A DNA stretch of 64,000 nt, taken from NCBI GenBank assembly GCA_030533445.1, contig CM060076.1:4096501-4160500 (forward strand), in the 5' to 3' direction. The stretch is from Cyprinodon diabolis. Its lineage: Eukaryota; Chordata; Actinopteri; Cyprinodontiformes; Cyprinodontidae. The position numbers were made by a program, and so were the translations under genes. Positions 1 to 10,254 of this stretch are shown piece after piece. Below the pieces are notes generated by a model, which was given only the letters and a program-made list of their open reading frames with translations, was not told where the DNA came from and searched no databases. Numbering within the stretch: the first letter of the stretch is position 1; each line of letters starts with the position of its first letter.

Positions 1-640
1 AGCATAACAATGATATACACTACAAGCAATAAAAATGATCTGACCACCGAAGAAACACATATTAATTAAATGTGTGTGCGTTTAGGTAGTCTTGGTAGGA
101 TTTACAACCAAAACCTCCCTTCAGGTTTTTTTGCGTCACCATAGGAGAAACTATGAGTGCTGATCTGGACCGAACCGAGAGAGAAAAGCAACAGAAGCTC
201 CTCCGGGCAGCAGATTCCCACTCAGTGGGTTTGAATCATGCAGTTTTTGTAGAATCAGTTTCTGAACTGTCAGCTTGGATATCTAATATGTAAGAACATT
301 CAGTAAAGATCCAATTCTTCCCACCTCTGACTTTAACCATCTGTGACAGAATCAGACGCACTCGGCCAACAAAAGTCAGACTTTAAAGACAGTTGGTCTC
401 ATTAAAGTGGCTGAACGGAGAGCTCACAGATGGAGTCCTTCATCTCCATGAAAACCTGGATGTAGAGATTAAAGAAGTTATTTCTGTTCTCTAACACAGA
501 AGTCTTCTAGTTCACAGAACGGTTAATGCTTCATTGAGTTCCTTTTCAAACCAGAACAAACACAAACATTTTGATGTTACAGATGTTATGAGACTAGGAT
601 CTTATTTAAGAAGACCAAACCAATATTTGAAAGTGTTTCC
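1..640. other. Unassigned non-coding DNA
   Basis: No open frame with recognisable protein similarity and no repeat structure that I can name. Composition is AT-rich, as in the rest of the non-coding part of the window. Confidence 0.5.
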
Positions 641-707
641 GTAAAAATTCAAAAAATATCCACTGGACTTGAAAACCAAGTCCAGTGGATATTTTTTTAA
701 TTTTTAC
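641..707. repeat. Near-perfect 31-bp foldback (hairpin)
   Basis: Positions 641-671 and 677-707 are inverted copies of each other with one mismatch in 31 and a 5-base loop (672-676). The right arm continues into sequence shared with a dispersed repeat seen again near 60590-60690 (the words CCAAGTCCAGTGGAT and ACTATGACCTGGATGACTGA). The left arm therefore looks like a local inverted duplication of the edge of that repeat. Confidence 0.85.
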
Positions 708-1250
708 AGAATGACTATGACCTGGATGACTGAGAACCTTCATCGGCATTTGAAAGTGTTGTAGACCTTACCTTCTTCATGTGAAAATGAGACACATTCA
801 CATTTGATCACACTGAGAATCTGCTTGTTGTGTAAAAAATAATTTTTGTACTTATCGGTAGATTTTTATTCTTTAAATAATCTTAATATATCCAAAGTTA
901 CCAGATTAATCAAAAATCATCTAAACATTCATGTTAAGGTTGAGATTTAGGGTCAACAGCAGATGTAAAAAAAAAAATAAATAAATAAAAACATTTAATT
1001 AAAAAAAACATAATTTTTTGTTTCTTTTGATATTTTAGTTTTTTTTTTTTTTGCATTAAATGTAAAAAATATAAATAAAGGCTGCAGCCCATGATATGAC
1101 AGGAAGAAGTAAAAAGTTCAGACCGAGGAAACCGCAGCACTGATCTTTTAATGTTTGGACCCTCGGCTGCTGAGGAAAACCTGATCCATCTACTGTCCGT
1201 CTCCTCTAAAGGTTTAGGTCCAAATGGCTCATGTTGTTCATCAAGCACAT
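708..1250. other. Repeat edge, then unassigned AT-rich DNA
   Basis: The first 60 bases belong to the dispersed repeat also found at 60590-60690. The remainder has A and T homopolymer runs around 970-1060 and no coding signal that I recognise. Confidence 0.45.
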
Positions 1251-1321
1251 CCCAGAAACTTGGCTGGTTTGAATTTCTAAGTCTACCATCCAGATGGATG
1301 GTAGTACTCCAAGTTTCTGGG
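1251..1321. repeat. Compound inverted repeat
   Basis: An outer 13-bp pair (1251-1263 with 1309-1321, CCCAGAAACTTGG and its complement) encloses an inner 10-bp pair (1283-1292 with 1295-1304, CTACCATCCA and its complement, 2-base loop). All 23 pairs are perfect. The two strands between inner and outer stems are unequal, 19 and 4 bases. Confidence 0.8.
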
Positions 1322-1835
1322 CAGAACAGTTTCCAAAGTACAGCACTGTCCAAACTGGCTGACCTGTGCTATAAAAGGGATTTCTATCACATTTGTATCA
1401 GCAGGGATTTTTTTCAGAGGAAACATCAGACCATAAAAACAGGTCAGGGATCCTGCTGCAGCTAACCACACTGAGTACAATCTGTAGGAAAGTTTAGGAT
1501 CACAGGATTTAAAGAGCATCACGAAAGCACCTTTAATTGTTTCTTATTTTCTCACATGCAGCAACAAATATCAAAGTGTTTCAATGTTGACTACACCAAG
1601 GCAAGGTAAAAATACATAAAAACAAATTATTAAAGATAGTTAAAATTAATAGTTCAATGAAATCTTGGCTAATAATGGTTAGATAGCTCAGGGCAATGAC
1701 ACACCTTGCCGATTTAGATAATGTGTGCCAGAATCTTGTGGTAAACAGCAGCTAGGTTAATAATGCGATCAAAGACTTCTTTTTATGTAGACCTGCTCCT
1801 GATGCTTTAGAGGGAAGCAGCTTTAACTGATGCTC
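1322..1835. other. Unassigned non-coding DNA
   Basis: No supported gene and no structure that I can name. Short open frames here lack homology and codon bias. Confidence 0.4.
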
Positions 1836-1985
1836 CGTAATGCCCATGAAATGATGCTGTCTACACGGGACATCCCTCTTAAAGCCATGTCCAAGAAGCT
1901 CTCGCCACGATTCATAGGTCCATATAAAATAGCCCAAATCATCAATCCCTCCGCTGTCCGCCTGCATGATTTCATGGGCATTACG
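1836..1985 (+). pseudogene. Captured gypsy pol fragment between inverted repeats
   Basis: About 110 bases (roughly 1857-1966) match, on the + strand, the integrase C-terminal part of the gypsy element that lies downstream in the opposite orientation (minus strand, around 5765-5875). In translation both contain the word [18 protein letters not shown]. The fragment is flanked by a 22-bp inverted repeat, 1836-1857 and 1964-1985, with one mismatch. No other part of the gypsy element is present here, so this is a small isolated fragment and not a truncated end of an element. Confidence 0.8.
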
Positions 1986-2147
1986 CTGCCGTGCGTTATA
2001 AATAAGTTAGGGTGTCGTTGAACATAAATTCTGGAATAGTTATGAATACGCTATGTACTGTATATGCCTAACATTAAAAAAAGAAAAAACATGAAAAGTT
2101 CAGCGTACACCAGCATTTTAGGAGATTCTGGGACGTCAGGCATATGC

Positions 2148-2270
2148 TGGCTTTATGAGCCTCTGAAGGTTAAGGTCCGAGTCCATTACTGCTACTACCA
2201 GAGTATGATTGGTGGTTTCTAGCTGGATTAACCCAGATGTGCGCTAATGCTTAAATGCTTCTTTTGGTCC
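2148..2270 (+). repeat. Fragment of dispersed repeat (copy near 18493)
   Basis: The stretch contains TTTATGAGCCTCTGAAGGTT and TGGTTTCTAGCTGGATTAAC. Both words recur in the same order at about 18493-18565. This is the middle part of a long teleost interspersed repeat whose ends are seen elsewhere in the window (17199, 36880-37850, 62085). Confidence 0.6.
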
Positions 2271-2330
2271 CAAAAAATCTTTTCTTTTTTTTGGCCATGA
2301 ACTGATTTCTTCTACTAATGTTAGAAATAT

Positions 2331-2530
2331 AAATAGAACTTTATTGATCTCACAATGGAGAAATTCACTCTGTATTAGACCCATCCCCTTGGCGAACAGT
2401 TGGCTGCCACTCTGTAGCACTCGGGAAGCTGTGTGGGGTTAAGGGTCTTGCTCATAGAACCAGAGTGGAGGTTATGGGGATTGAATGAGGTACTCGACAC
2501 CTTCTCAGATTTTTCTCGTTTTCTCGTTTT
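2331..2530. repeat. LINE 3'-end-like fragment
   Basis: The start, TTTATTGATCTCACAATGGAGAAATT, shown here in part, is nearly the same as the sequence next to the LINE tail at 15955-15980. This supports a shared LINE 3' region. No coding part is attached. Confidence 0.5.
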
Positions 2531-3979
2531 TTCTGTGTTTGAATAAGTTCATAGTAACCTGACATTCTAATCTACAGCTATGTATCACCTGCATAGTTAT
2601 GGTAATTTGTTTGTTGCAGTTAAACCTCTTTTTCTGTTACCATAGTAACACTCTTTCCAGAGCTAACTTGCTCAGGAGCAGGTTTTATTCAGTAAACTCA
2701 GAGTATCCTTTGTGTTTATTTCCTGATTTAATCAGTAGAGTTCTGTCATAGTTTTGTGCAAAAAATAAAAAGGAAATTATTCACTAGGTTCGTTAGACAC
2801 ATTTAGGGTTAAAAACTCAAGAACGTCGTTTAGACAAAGCTCCAATTAAAGAATGAGTGGCATTAATTCACAAAGAATTAAATATTTATTAGGAAAGGGT
2901 TCTCAGACCGTGTATAGATGTCCTTTATATTCAGAAAATTATCTTTATGAGCTTACTGATTCATCCAACAATCCTTCACATCCATTCTGTCCTCTCATCT
3001 GCAGCATTACACAGACTTCTACAACAATCCTTGATATCAGTGAGATAACATTGATGTGTGATAACAGCATTATAAAAAATTGCACAGTCAGACAACCACT
3101 TAGTATTTACTGTGTGATGGAAGACAGAAATAAAATGAAGAGGAACCCCATGAGATGATGCACAGGTCCTACCTTTTAGAACAATGTTTTTTATAGTCCA
3201 TCTTCATGTGCAGACAGGTGATTTCACCTAATAGATTGATCCACTAACATTCAAGCAATAAACTAGTTTTCACAGCAGACTGTTTGATATGTATTAATTT
3301 GACTGTATATGTATTTCTGGTATCTGAAATCAAATTTTTCTTGTCAAAATGAACATTTATATCTAGAACAAACATTCTGGATGTCTAAAAATGAATTTCA
3401 GATCCATGTCTCTATTGTTACAGGTCATCATTTGTATTATTTTAAGTAGGAATTGTATTTCGAATATTATTTACTTATCGAATATTATATTTACTTATTC
3501 AGTAAAGCTGATATATGTCAAAACTTAAAGTACGAAAACATTTCTATGTATCTAAAACTTTTATTTCTTTTTATCTTTTAAAATGTGTTATTACAGTTCT
3601 GACTTGGAATGTGATTCTGGCCAGGAAGAATTGTATTTTAGTTGCATACAAATGGAATAAAAGAGAGCAAGAGTGCTTTGAATAAATGTTAAAACAGCCT
3701 GCCATAGCTTTCATATAAACATACGCATTAACTCAAGTAGACAGCTTCCTCTCCTTTGCAGCTGTTGCTCTGTCTTTTAAAGACATCCTCCATTTGTTTT
3801 TTCGTTTCTGCATTAACACCTCTAGTTCCCGTGGTGTGAAATAAGCACTTCCTTTTGCTTGTTGTCATGGTGACTATTCAAATCTGGGCTCCAGTGATAA
3901 GGTGTTTTCATACAGTACTTTTTACATATGTTTTCAACTCTGATTTAACCTATACTCAGAGTTGACTTAACTAACCCAC
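2531..3979. other. Unassigned non-coding DNA
   Basis: AT-rich. A 101-codon open frame at 2853-3158 has no similarity that I recognise and looks like chance. I see no transposon ends. Confidence 0.4.
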
Positions 3980-4709
3980 TGTTAGGAATCCAGTTTGTGT
4001 GGTCTGTTTTTGTTTTTCCTTTTCTCCACCACCAGGAGGTGCCCTGTCCTTATTGGGCCTCCCTGCACACCTGCGGCTTATTGGACCATTATCTGGAGGA
4101 CTATTTGAGCAGTGGGCTGTCACTACCTCGACGCCAGAATGTTTGCCAGTTTTGGGTACTCTAGCCAAGCTGAGATTAGCAGAGTCTAACCTAAGCTTTG
4201 TTTCTCTGAGACTTATGTTCTTTTGTCTTTGTTCTTCGGCAGGAAGACTTCCGGTTTTACTGGATACCTGGTCCTTCTCCCCCTGGAAGGAAAAAGCTCA
4301 CCTAGCAGGGGAAAACCTCTACATGATCCGTTCAAGTTCCCATCGGAAATCTGAGTGACTGTCCACTCCATTACTCCTCTGGCTCTAACGTTTGTCTACC
4401 TGTCCACTCTCCAACATGTTCACTATTCTCTGGATTAACCCACACAGACTGGATTCAAGGATTGACAAGTTCCCCCCAAACGTGAGTCCCTCACCAGCAT
4501 AATCCTAACAGCATCCAAGATTCCGACGGTACCTGTACTAATCTGTGTAAACTCCCCTTATCACTTCTAGTTCTGGTTCACCAGTTCACTGAGTTCCAGA
4601 TCCTACCCCTGTCCTCATTACAACTAATAAACCTGTTGAACGTTTCTCCGTGTTTTTCTCTGAGTGGTTTCTCTGTGTTTGGGTCAGATTCCGTTAACCG
4701 ATCATGACA
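3980..4709 (+). mobile_element. Solo LTR, family B, + orientation
   Basis: The segment begins TGTTAGGAATCC and ends GATCATGACA, so it has TG...CA ends. An AATAAA polyadenylation signal lies near 4626. Its middle, including GTTTGCCAGTTTTGGGTACT, is the reverse complement of the solo LTRs at 21013, 32941 and 39704, so it belongs to the same family in the opposite orientation and is more diverged. The flanking five bases do not match (cccac and cggaa), which suggests recombination or later change at one side. It ends only 24 bases before the target duplication of the gypsy element. Confidence 0.75.
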
Positions 4710-4733
4710 CGGAAAGCTCAGAATTTCCAACCT

Positions 4734-4738
4734 TTGGC
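4734..4738. repeat. Target site duplication TTGGC (left)
   Basis: TTGGC immediately before the first LTR base. The same five bases follow the second LTR at 9766-9770. Confidence 0.9.
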
Positions 4739-5463
4739 TGTCATGATTGGCTAAGAGACTTAACCCACATGCAGAACACCACACGAAGCTGAGTAAAAGT
4801 TTAACAGAGTTTATTACATGAACACACACAGAGTAATATGAACTGGTTCTGGTACAGGTCCGGGACAGGAATCACTGATATCTGCAGAGATGGATAGTTT
4901 GATTAGCCAGGCAGCTCCAATGGATTGTCTAGCGTGTCTATACAGATTTTACCTTGAAGAGGTTCTGGCTGATCCCTTTGAGAGGGGGAACCGGTTGGGT
5001 CCAGAGACTGTAGATTCAGCAGAGAGCTCAGCAGCAGCAGTGTCTAGCTTCTGGCTTATGAGTTTCAGACCTTGGCTTGTTTTCCTAGCTCTTCCTTGAG
5101 AGCTGGTGGAGGAATCCAGACTGATATCTTCGGGTTTGGCTTCCTTGGGCAGACAGGCAGGTTTCCAGGCAAAGCTCATCCAGAGCTTCAGACTTCAGTC
5201 GGGTTTCTGTGAGCAAAGAAGACAGAGGCAGGTTAGAATCTAGTTTCTCTTCTTGAGTAACCAAGATTCACTTAAGATAAACAGAGGCTCAGGTTCGCTA
5301 ACCAAACTTGGTCAACACTGCGGCGTTGAAGGAAGGTCTGACTGCTGCTTATGTAGAAGGTCTCCTGATGGGCTGATGATCCTCAGGTGTGCTGAGGGCT
5401 CCAGTCCAGGAGACCCACGGCGCTCTCTGCTGGAGACAGGTGGTAGATCTCCAGATCCCAACA
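4739..5463 (-). repeat. 3' LTR of the gypsy element
   Basis: 725 bp, TGTCATGA...CCCAACA on the + strand. It matches 9049-9765 with nine substitutions and an extra CGGCGTTG at 5321-5328. Read in element orientation it has a TATA-like TACATAAG near 5350 and an AATAAA signal at 4810-4815. Confidence 0.93.
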
Positions 5464-5478
5464 GTACCCCCCTCTCAA
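5464..5478 (-). promoter_or_regulatory. Polypurine tract
   Basis: On the minus strand the bases next to the 3' LTR are GAGAGGGGGG followed by TAC. This is the expected place and composition for the plus-strand primer of reverse transcription. The stop codon of the integrase frame lies inside it. Confidence 0.75.
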
Positions 5479-6395
5479 TGACCGCCTCTTGGCGGTCCAG
5501 AGGAAGTGGACGGGAGGGACTTCTCATAATCCTCGATGAGGGATGGATCGAGGATAAAGGAACCAGGAACCCAGGTGCGGTCCTCCGGACCGTAGCCCTC
5601 CCAGTCGACGAGGTACTGCCAACGATGTCCACGATCCGGCGGACTGTGAAGGCCGGATGGGCGGGTGGAGGGGAGTCGGAAGGTGGACACAAAGAGCTGG
5701 TGATGACAGGTTTCATCTGTGACACGTGGAAGGTTGGGTGGATGCGAAGTGGGTGGCAGGTGCAGGCGGACAGCGGAGGGATTGATGATTTGGGCTATTT
5801 TATATGGACCTATGAATCGTGGCGAGAGCTTCTTGGACATGGCTTTAAGAGGGATGTCCCGTGTAGACAGCCATACCTCTTGTCCTGGGGTATAGTCGGG
5901 AGCGGAGCGTCGCTTGGAGTCGGCAAACCTTTTGGTTGTGGCGGCGGTGCGGGTGAGAGTGGTGATGGTGTTGTTCCAGATGCGGTGACAGCGGCGGATG
6001 TGATGATGGACGGACCTGACAGTTATCTCTCTCTCGTCTGCAGGGAAAAGTGGAGGTTGATAACCTATAGGGACTTGGAATGGAGACAGACCGGTTGCAG
6101 CAGATTTCTGTGAGTTGTGAGCATATTCAATCCATGTGAGAAACTGACTCCAGTCAGTCGGGTTATTGGAGGTTAGGCAGCGGAGAGTTGACTCAAAGTG
6201 TTGATTCATTCTCTCCGTCTGCCCATTGGTCTGTGGATGGTAACCAGAGGTGAGGGAGATCTTACAATTGAGAGCAGAACAAAAAGCTTTCCAGACCTGC
6301 GAGATGAACTGGGGACCACGATCTGAGAGAATCTCTTAGGGTATGCCGTGAAGACGGAAGACATGTTTCACGAGGAGTTGGGCGGTCTAGAATGC
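5475..6395 (-). pseudogene. Gypsy integrase C-terminal half and chromodomain
   Basis: Minus strand. The last 244 codons (6209-5475) are open. The same frame extends upstream through SDRGPQF, which should carry the second catalytic Asp, and NGQTERMN, which should carry the catalytic Glu, but meets an in-frame TAA at 6336-6338. After the catalytic core come the GPYKI-type C-terminal domain and, at about codons 205-235 of the open part, a chromodomain ([10 protein letters not shown], then a W-V-P motif). The integrase zinc-binding domain and the first catalytic Asp are absent because of an internal deletion, so it cannot be active. Chromodomains of this group are known to direct insertion by binding histone marks. 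Confidence 0.88.
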
Positions 6396-6412
6396 AGTGG
6401 GTAATTTCCTGC

Positions 6413-7987
6413 TCAGGGGTGAGTTTTCTGGTCAGAATCTGATTGTTGCGATAATACAGCTCCAACACCAGAGTCAGATGCGTCCACCTCTAAGATGAAC
6501 TGCTTAGAGGGGTCAGGCTGGATCAGGATGGGTGCGCTGGAAAACAGAGTCTTAAGCTTGTTAAATGCAGATTCAGCTTCAGGTGTCCATTGAAATGTCT
6601 TCTTCACAGAAGTCAGGGCTGTGAGGGGTAGAGCTGTTTGACTACAATTTCTGATGAAGCGTCTGTAGAAATTAGCAAACCCCAGAAACCTTTGAAGCTG
6701 CTTACGGTTTTCAGGCGTCGGCCAGTCCAGAACTGCCCTTATTTTGTCTTCGGATGGTTTCACCTGCCCGCCCTCGAGCACAAACCCTAGAAATGTAACA
6801 GAGGATTGGTGAAATTCACATTTTTCCGCCTTAATGAAGAGCTTGTTTTCCAGCAGTCTCTGAAGGACCAGACGAACGTGTTTCTTGTGATCAGAGAGGT
6901 TTTTAGAGTAGATCAGGATATCATCAATGTATACGAAAACAAAAACATTCAGAAAGTCTCTGAGGACGTCGTTGACTAGGGCTTGGAAACAGGCAGGAGC
7001 GTTAGTAAGACCAAAAGGCATGACCAAGTACTCAAATTGGCCTATGGGGGTCTTAAAAGCTGTTTTCCATTCGTCTCCTTCCCTTATTCTAAGGAGATGA
7101 TAGGCGTTTCTTAAATCGAGTTTGGTGAACACTGTCGCTCCCGGAACAGGTTCAAGAGCTGATGCCAGTAGTGGTAGGGGGTATTTATTTTTTACAGTTA
7201 TCTGATTTAATCCTCTGTAGTCAATACAGGGTCGGAGGGAACTGTCTTTCTTACCCACAAAGAAGAAACCAGCACCGAGAGGAGATGAAGATGGCCGAAT
7301 AATACCAGCAGCTAGAGACTCATTAATATATTTCTCCATAGTTTCATGTTCAGGTTTGGAGATGTTAAATAATCTACTGCTGGGAAGGGAGGCTCCTGGT
7401 AATAAATCAATGGCGCAGTCGTATGGTCTGTGAGGTGGAAGAGACGTCGCACTGACCTTACTGAAGACTGGTGCCAGATCATGATACTCGAAGGGGACAG
7501 AAGTAAGGTCAGGAGAGTCCATCTCCCCCCTACCTCTAGAGGACTGAATAGCAGGAGCCGCAGAACGAAGACATGAAACGTGATAGGAAGTAGACCAAGA
7601 CTCAATATGGAGTTCAGCCCAGTTGATATGGGGGTTGTGACGTTCCAACCACTCGAATCCAAGCACCAGGGGAGAGCATGCTGAGGGAAAAACAAAAAAA
7701 GTTATGGTCTCACGATGGTTTCCAGAGATAAGAAGCTCTAATGGTTGAGTCTGATGAGTGACTTGGTGTAGCTGCTTCCCATCAATGGCAGAAACTCTGA
7801 GAGGCTTTTTCAAAGGAATAGTCTCAATCCTCAGCTGCTGAACCAGATCTGAATCAATAAGGTTTCTCTCACAACCAGAGTCAATGAAGGCTGGCAATGT
7901 AAGAGACTGGTTAGAAAAAAATAAGGTTGCAGGTAACAATAAATGAGGAGATTTTTCAGTTTTTAGATGGTCCGTCAGACTCCTCAT
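6413..7987 (-). pseudogene. Gypsy pol: protease, reverse transcriptase, RNase H start
   Basis: An open frame of 524 codons on the minus strand. An aspartic protease motif DSG is at residues 36-38. Reverse transcriptase follows from about residue 190 to 430, with the PFGLTNAP motif and the catalytic YIDD at residues 353-356 (bases 6920-6931). RNase H begins with [15 protein letters not shown] but stops after about 25 residues. There the sequence jumps to integrase and runs out of frame into a TGA. The family normally has about 100 more RNase H residues followed by the integrase N-terminus. The start ATG (7985-7987) overlaps the gag stop as ATGA. Protease and reverse transcriptase look intact in their key residues. 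Confidence 0.9.
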
Positions 7988-9054
7988 ATCCTCTGACGGA
8001 CCCCGGCTTTTGATTTAGCTGGGCATGAAGCAATAAGGTGACCAGGCTCACCACAGTACAGACACAGATTCCCCTTGAATCTTCATTGTCTTTCTTCAGG
8101 TGACAGCCTTGTGTGTCCAATCTGCATGGGTTCGACCTCTACTCCTTCTGAGGAAGAAAAGTGAGATACTTGGACAGGAGCTGGAGGCGTTTGATTCTTA
8201 GTTCTTGGCCTGGTACTGGGCTCTTGGGATCCAGAAAAAACAGAGGTGGAGTTAGATGCAGGAGCAGAAACAGAAAAATTTAGGCTTCTTTGCCTAGAGC
8301 TTTTTCTAGTCCGGAGTCTGTTATCCAGTCTAATGGTTAACCGGATTAGATCCTCCAAACTAGCTGGTTCGTCGATTGTAGCGAGTTCGTCTTTGATGTT
8401 ATCATTTAAAGCCTTGAAATAAGCACTCTTAAGTGCACACTCATTCCAGCCTGAGGCTGCGGCTTTAATCCGGAAGTCAATGGAGAACTTTGCCACCGTC
8501 ATATTTCCTTGCTTTAAACTGAGCAAGGCTCGGGAGTCAATGGTCTGGTCTGAATCATGGTTGAAGACCTAAGAAAATTAAATTAAAAATTCTGCAAGGG
8601 TACAAGAAAAACTGGTTTCAGAAGAAAACCTAGCTTCTGCCCATTCAAGAGCTCGACCAGAGAGTTGAGAGAGAATGAAGGCAATTTTCTTCCCATCATT
8701 AGGAAAACTGACCGGAGAATGTTCAAAAAGCAAACGACACTGGAACAAAAATCCTTTATATTCTTTTTGGATACCTGAAAATCTTTCAGGTGGCCTCGGG
8801 CGGAACTCCGGAAGTGAAGTGACTGTCTCTGACCTTTGAGGCGGAAGTGGCTCCGGAACAGGAAGTACGGCTGGCGCGGCATTAGCATTTCTCCAGTAGC
8901 CGGCGTATTCCTGCAAAACTTGGTTTTGGTGTTCGATATAAGTGTTTAACTCACGGAGGGTTTGCGCATGTCCTTGGATTTGGGCAGCTTGCTCCTCAAG
9001 CCTCCTCCGGAGGTGATCTGCTGGGTTTTGTGTTTGGTCGCAGTGTTCTGTCAT
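7984..9054 (-). pseudogene. Gypsy gag with CCHC zinc knuckle
   Basis: Minus strand, one reading frame of 356 codons from an ATG at 9052-9054 to a TGA at 7984-7986, broken by three in-frame stops: TAA 8578-8580, TAG 8569-8571 and TGA 8083-8085. The start codon lies inside the end of the 5' LTR. The N-terminal part is predicted coiled coil (Gln/Glu/Leu-rich), followed by a capsid-like region with the family motif RPRPPERFSG. The nucleocapsid knuckle has the form C-x2-C-x4-H-x4-C at 8023-8064 and lies after the third stop. Frame is kept throughout, so the damage is by point changes and not by shifts. Confidence 0.88.
9036..9048 (-). promoter_or_regulatory. Primer-binding site, possibly self-primed
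   Basis: These bases abut the 5' LTR. In element sense they read GAACACTGCGACC, which does not show the TGG start usual for a tRNA-primed site. The core AACACTGCG is complementary to CGCAGTGTT, which the 3' LTR would carry about 33 bases after its TATA-like box (plus-strand 5314-5322). Self-priming is known from Tf1 and has been proposed for its vertebrate relatives. Confidence 0.45.
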
Positions 9055-9765
9055 GATTGGCTAAGAGACTTAACCCACATGCAGAACACCACACGAAGCT
9101 GAGTAAAAGTTTAACAGAGTTTATTAAATGAACACACACAGAGTAATATGAACTGGTTCTGGTACAGGTCCGGGACAGGAATCACTGATATCTGCAGAGA
9201 TGGATAGTTTGATTAGCCAGGCAGCTCCAATGGTTTGTCTAGCGTGTCTATACAGATTGTACCTTGAAGAGGTTCTGGCTGATCCCTTTGAGAGGGGGAA
9301 CCGGTTGGGTCCAGAGACTGTAGATTCAGCAGAGAGCTCAGCAGCAGCAGCGTCTAGCTTCTGGCTTATTAGTTTCAGACCTTGGCTTGTTTTCCTAGCT
9401 CTTCCTTGAGAGCTGGTGGAGGAATCCAGACTGATATCTTCAGGTTTGGCTTCCTTGGGCAGGCAGGCAGGTTTCCAGGCAAAGCTCATCCAGAGCTTCA
9501 GACTTCAGTCGGGTTTCTGTGAGCAAAGAAGACAGAGGCAGGTTAGAATCTAGTTTCTCTTCTTGAGTAACCAAGATTCGCTTAAGATAAACAGAGGCTC
9601 AGGTTCGCTAACCAAACTTGGTCAACACTGAAGGAAGGTCTGACTGCTGCTTATTTAGAAGGTCTCCTGATGGGCTGATGATCCTCAGGTGTGCTGAGGG
9701 CTCCAGTCCAGGAGACCCACGGCGCTCTCTGCTGGAGACAGGTGGTAGATCTCCAGATCCCAACA
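9049..9765 (-). repeat. 5' LTR of the gypsy element
   Basis: 717 bp. In element sense it starts TGTTGGGATCTGG and ends CCAATCATGACA. It has a TATA-like TAAATAAG near 9655 and an AATAAA signal at 9120-9125. It lacks the 8 bases CGGCGTTG that the other LTR has just downstream of the TATA-like box. Confidence 0.93.
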
Positions 9766-9770
9766 TTGGC
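9766..9770. repeat. Target site duplication TTGGC (right)
   Basis: TTGGC directly after the 5' LTR, identical to 4734-4738. Confidence 0.9.
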
Positions 9771-10254
9771 TAAATCAATCGCTAAAACAGCTTTGTGCAA
9801 CGGGCCTCATTGAAAAATGGCTGAAGAAGGATAAAAGCTGTTGGTAAAATTGGATTATTCTTTGAACTGTGACCTAATGGTGATATGAATAACCTAGCTA
9901 TTAGGTGATGGAAATACATAAGTTATCTTTATACCTTGCAAGATATTTTTAATAGTCATATCATAACTTTTAGAAACTGAATAGAAATTTTTCCAGCTAC
10001 CCGTCTCGAGGAACGCCATATTCAATAACAGTCCAACATGTTTAGCTGCTGCAGAACAGATCCTGCCCTCTAAAAGGTGAAACAGAAGCCTGTAATCGAC
10101 ATCTTGAATGTTTTTCACATAATGTATTAATTATAATACAATAAACTTCAGTTATTTTAAAGCTGCCATTTAGTGGTGCACCTCTATCTGCAACAACACC
10201 ATAGTTCTTCCTTCCACTCAACTTTCTGTTGTTAGATCTCATACAGCAGTGTTT
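9771..10254. other. Unassigned DNA upstream of nmbr
   Basis: No coding signal or named repeat seen. Before the gypsy insertion it was continuous with 4710-4738. Confidence 0.4.

Larger units (their letters stand above)
4739..9765 (-). mobile_element. Ty3/gypsy chromodomain retrotransposon, defective
   Basis: A complete element by structure. It has two LTRs, a 5-bp target duplication (TTGGC), a polypurine tract beside the 3' LTR, gag with a CCHC knuckle, then protease, reverse transcriptase, start of RNase H, integrase and a C-terminal chromodomain, all on the minus strand. This order and the chromodomain place it among vertebrate chromoviruses of the Tf1/sushi type. It cannot make full proteins: gag has three in-frame stops, most of RNase H and the N-terminal half of integrase are missing, and integrase has one more stop. 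Length is 5027 bp. The LTRs differ by only nine substitutions and one 8-bp gap, so the insertion is fairly young although the coding part is badly broken. Confidence 0.93.

Noticed and set aside
1251..1321. microRNA precursor
   Set aside because: The inner and outer stems are separated by 19 and 4 bases, so no continuous 22-base duplex is formed.
2853..3158. 101-codon frame as a possible gene
   Set aside because: No similarity, AT-rich codon use as in the flanks, and no splice or repeat context that supports it.
5253..6113. Long + strand open frame of 286 codons
   Set aside because: It lies opposite the gypsy integrase and 3' LTR. The protein has no similarity and the minus strand carries the known family motifs.
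4734..9770. Endogenous retrovirus with env
   Set aside because: No envelope frame lies between integrase and the 3' LTR. The chromodomain and gene order are those of a gypsy chromovirus.
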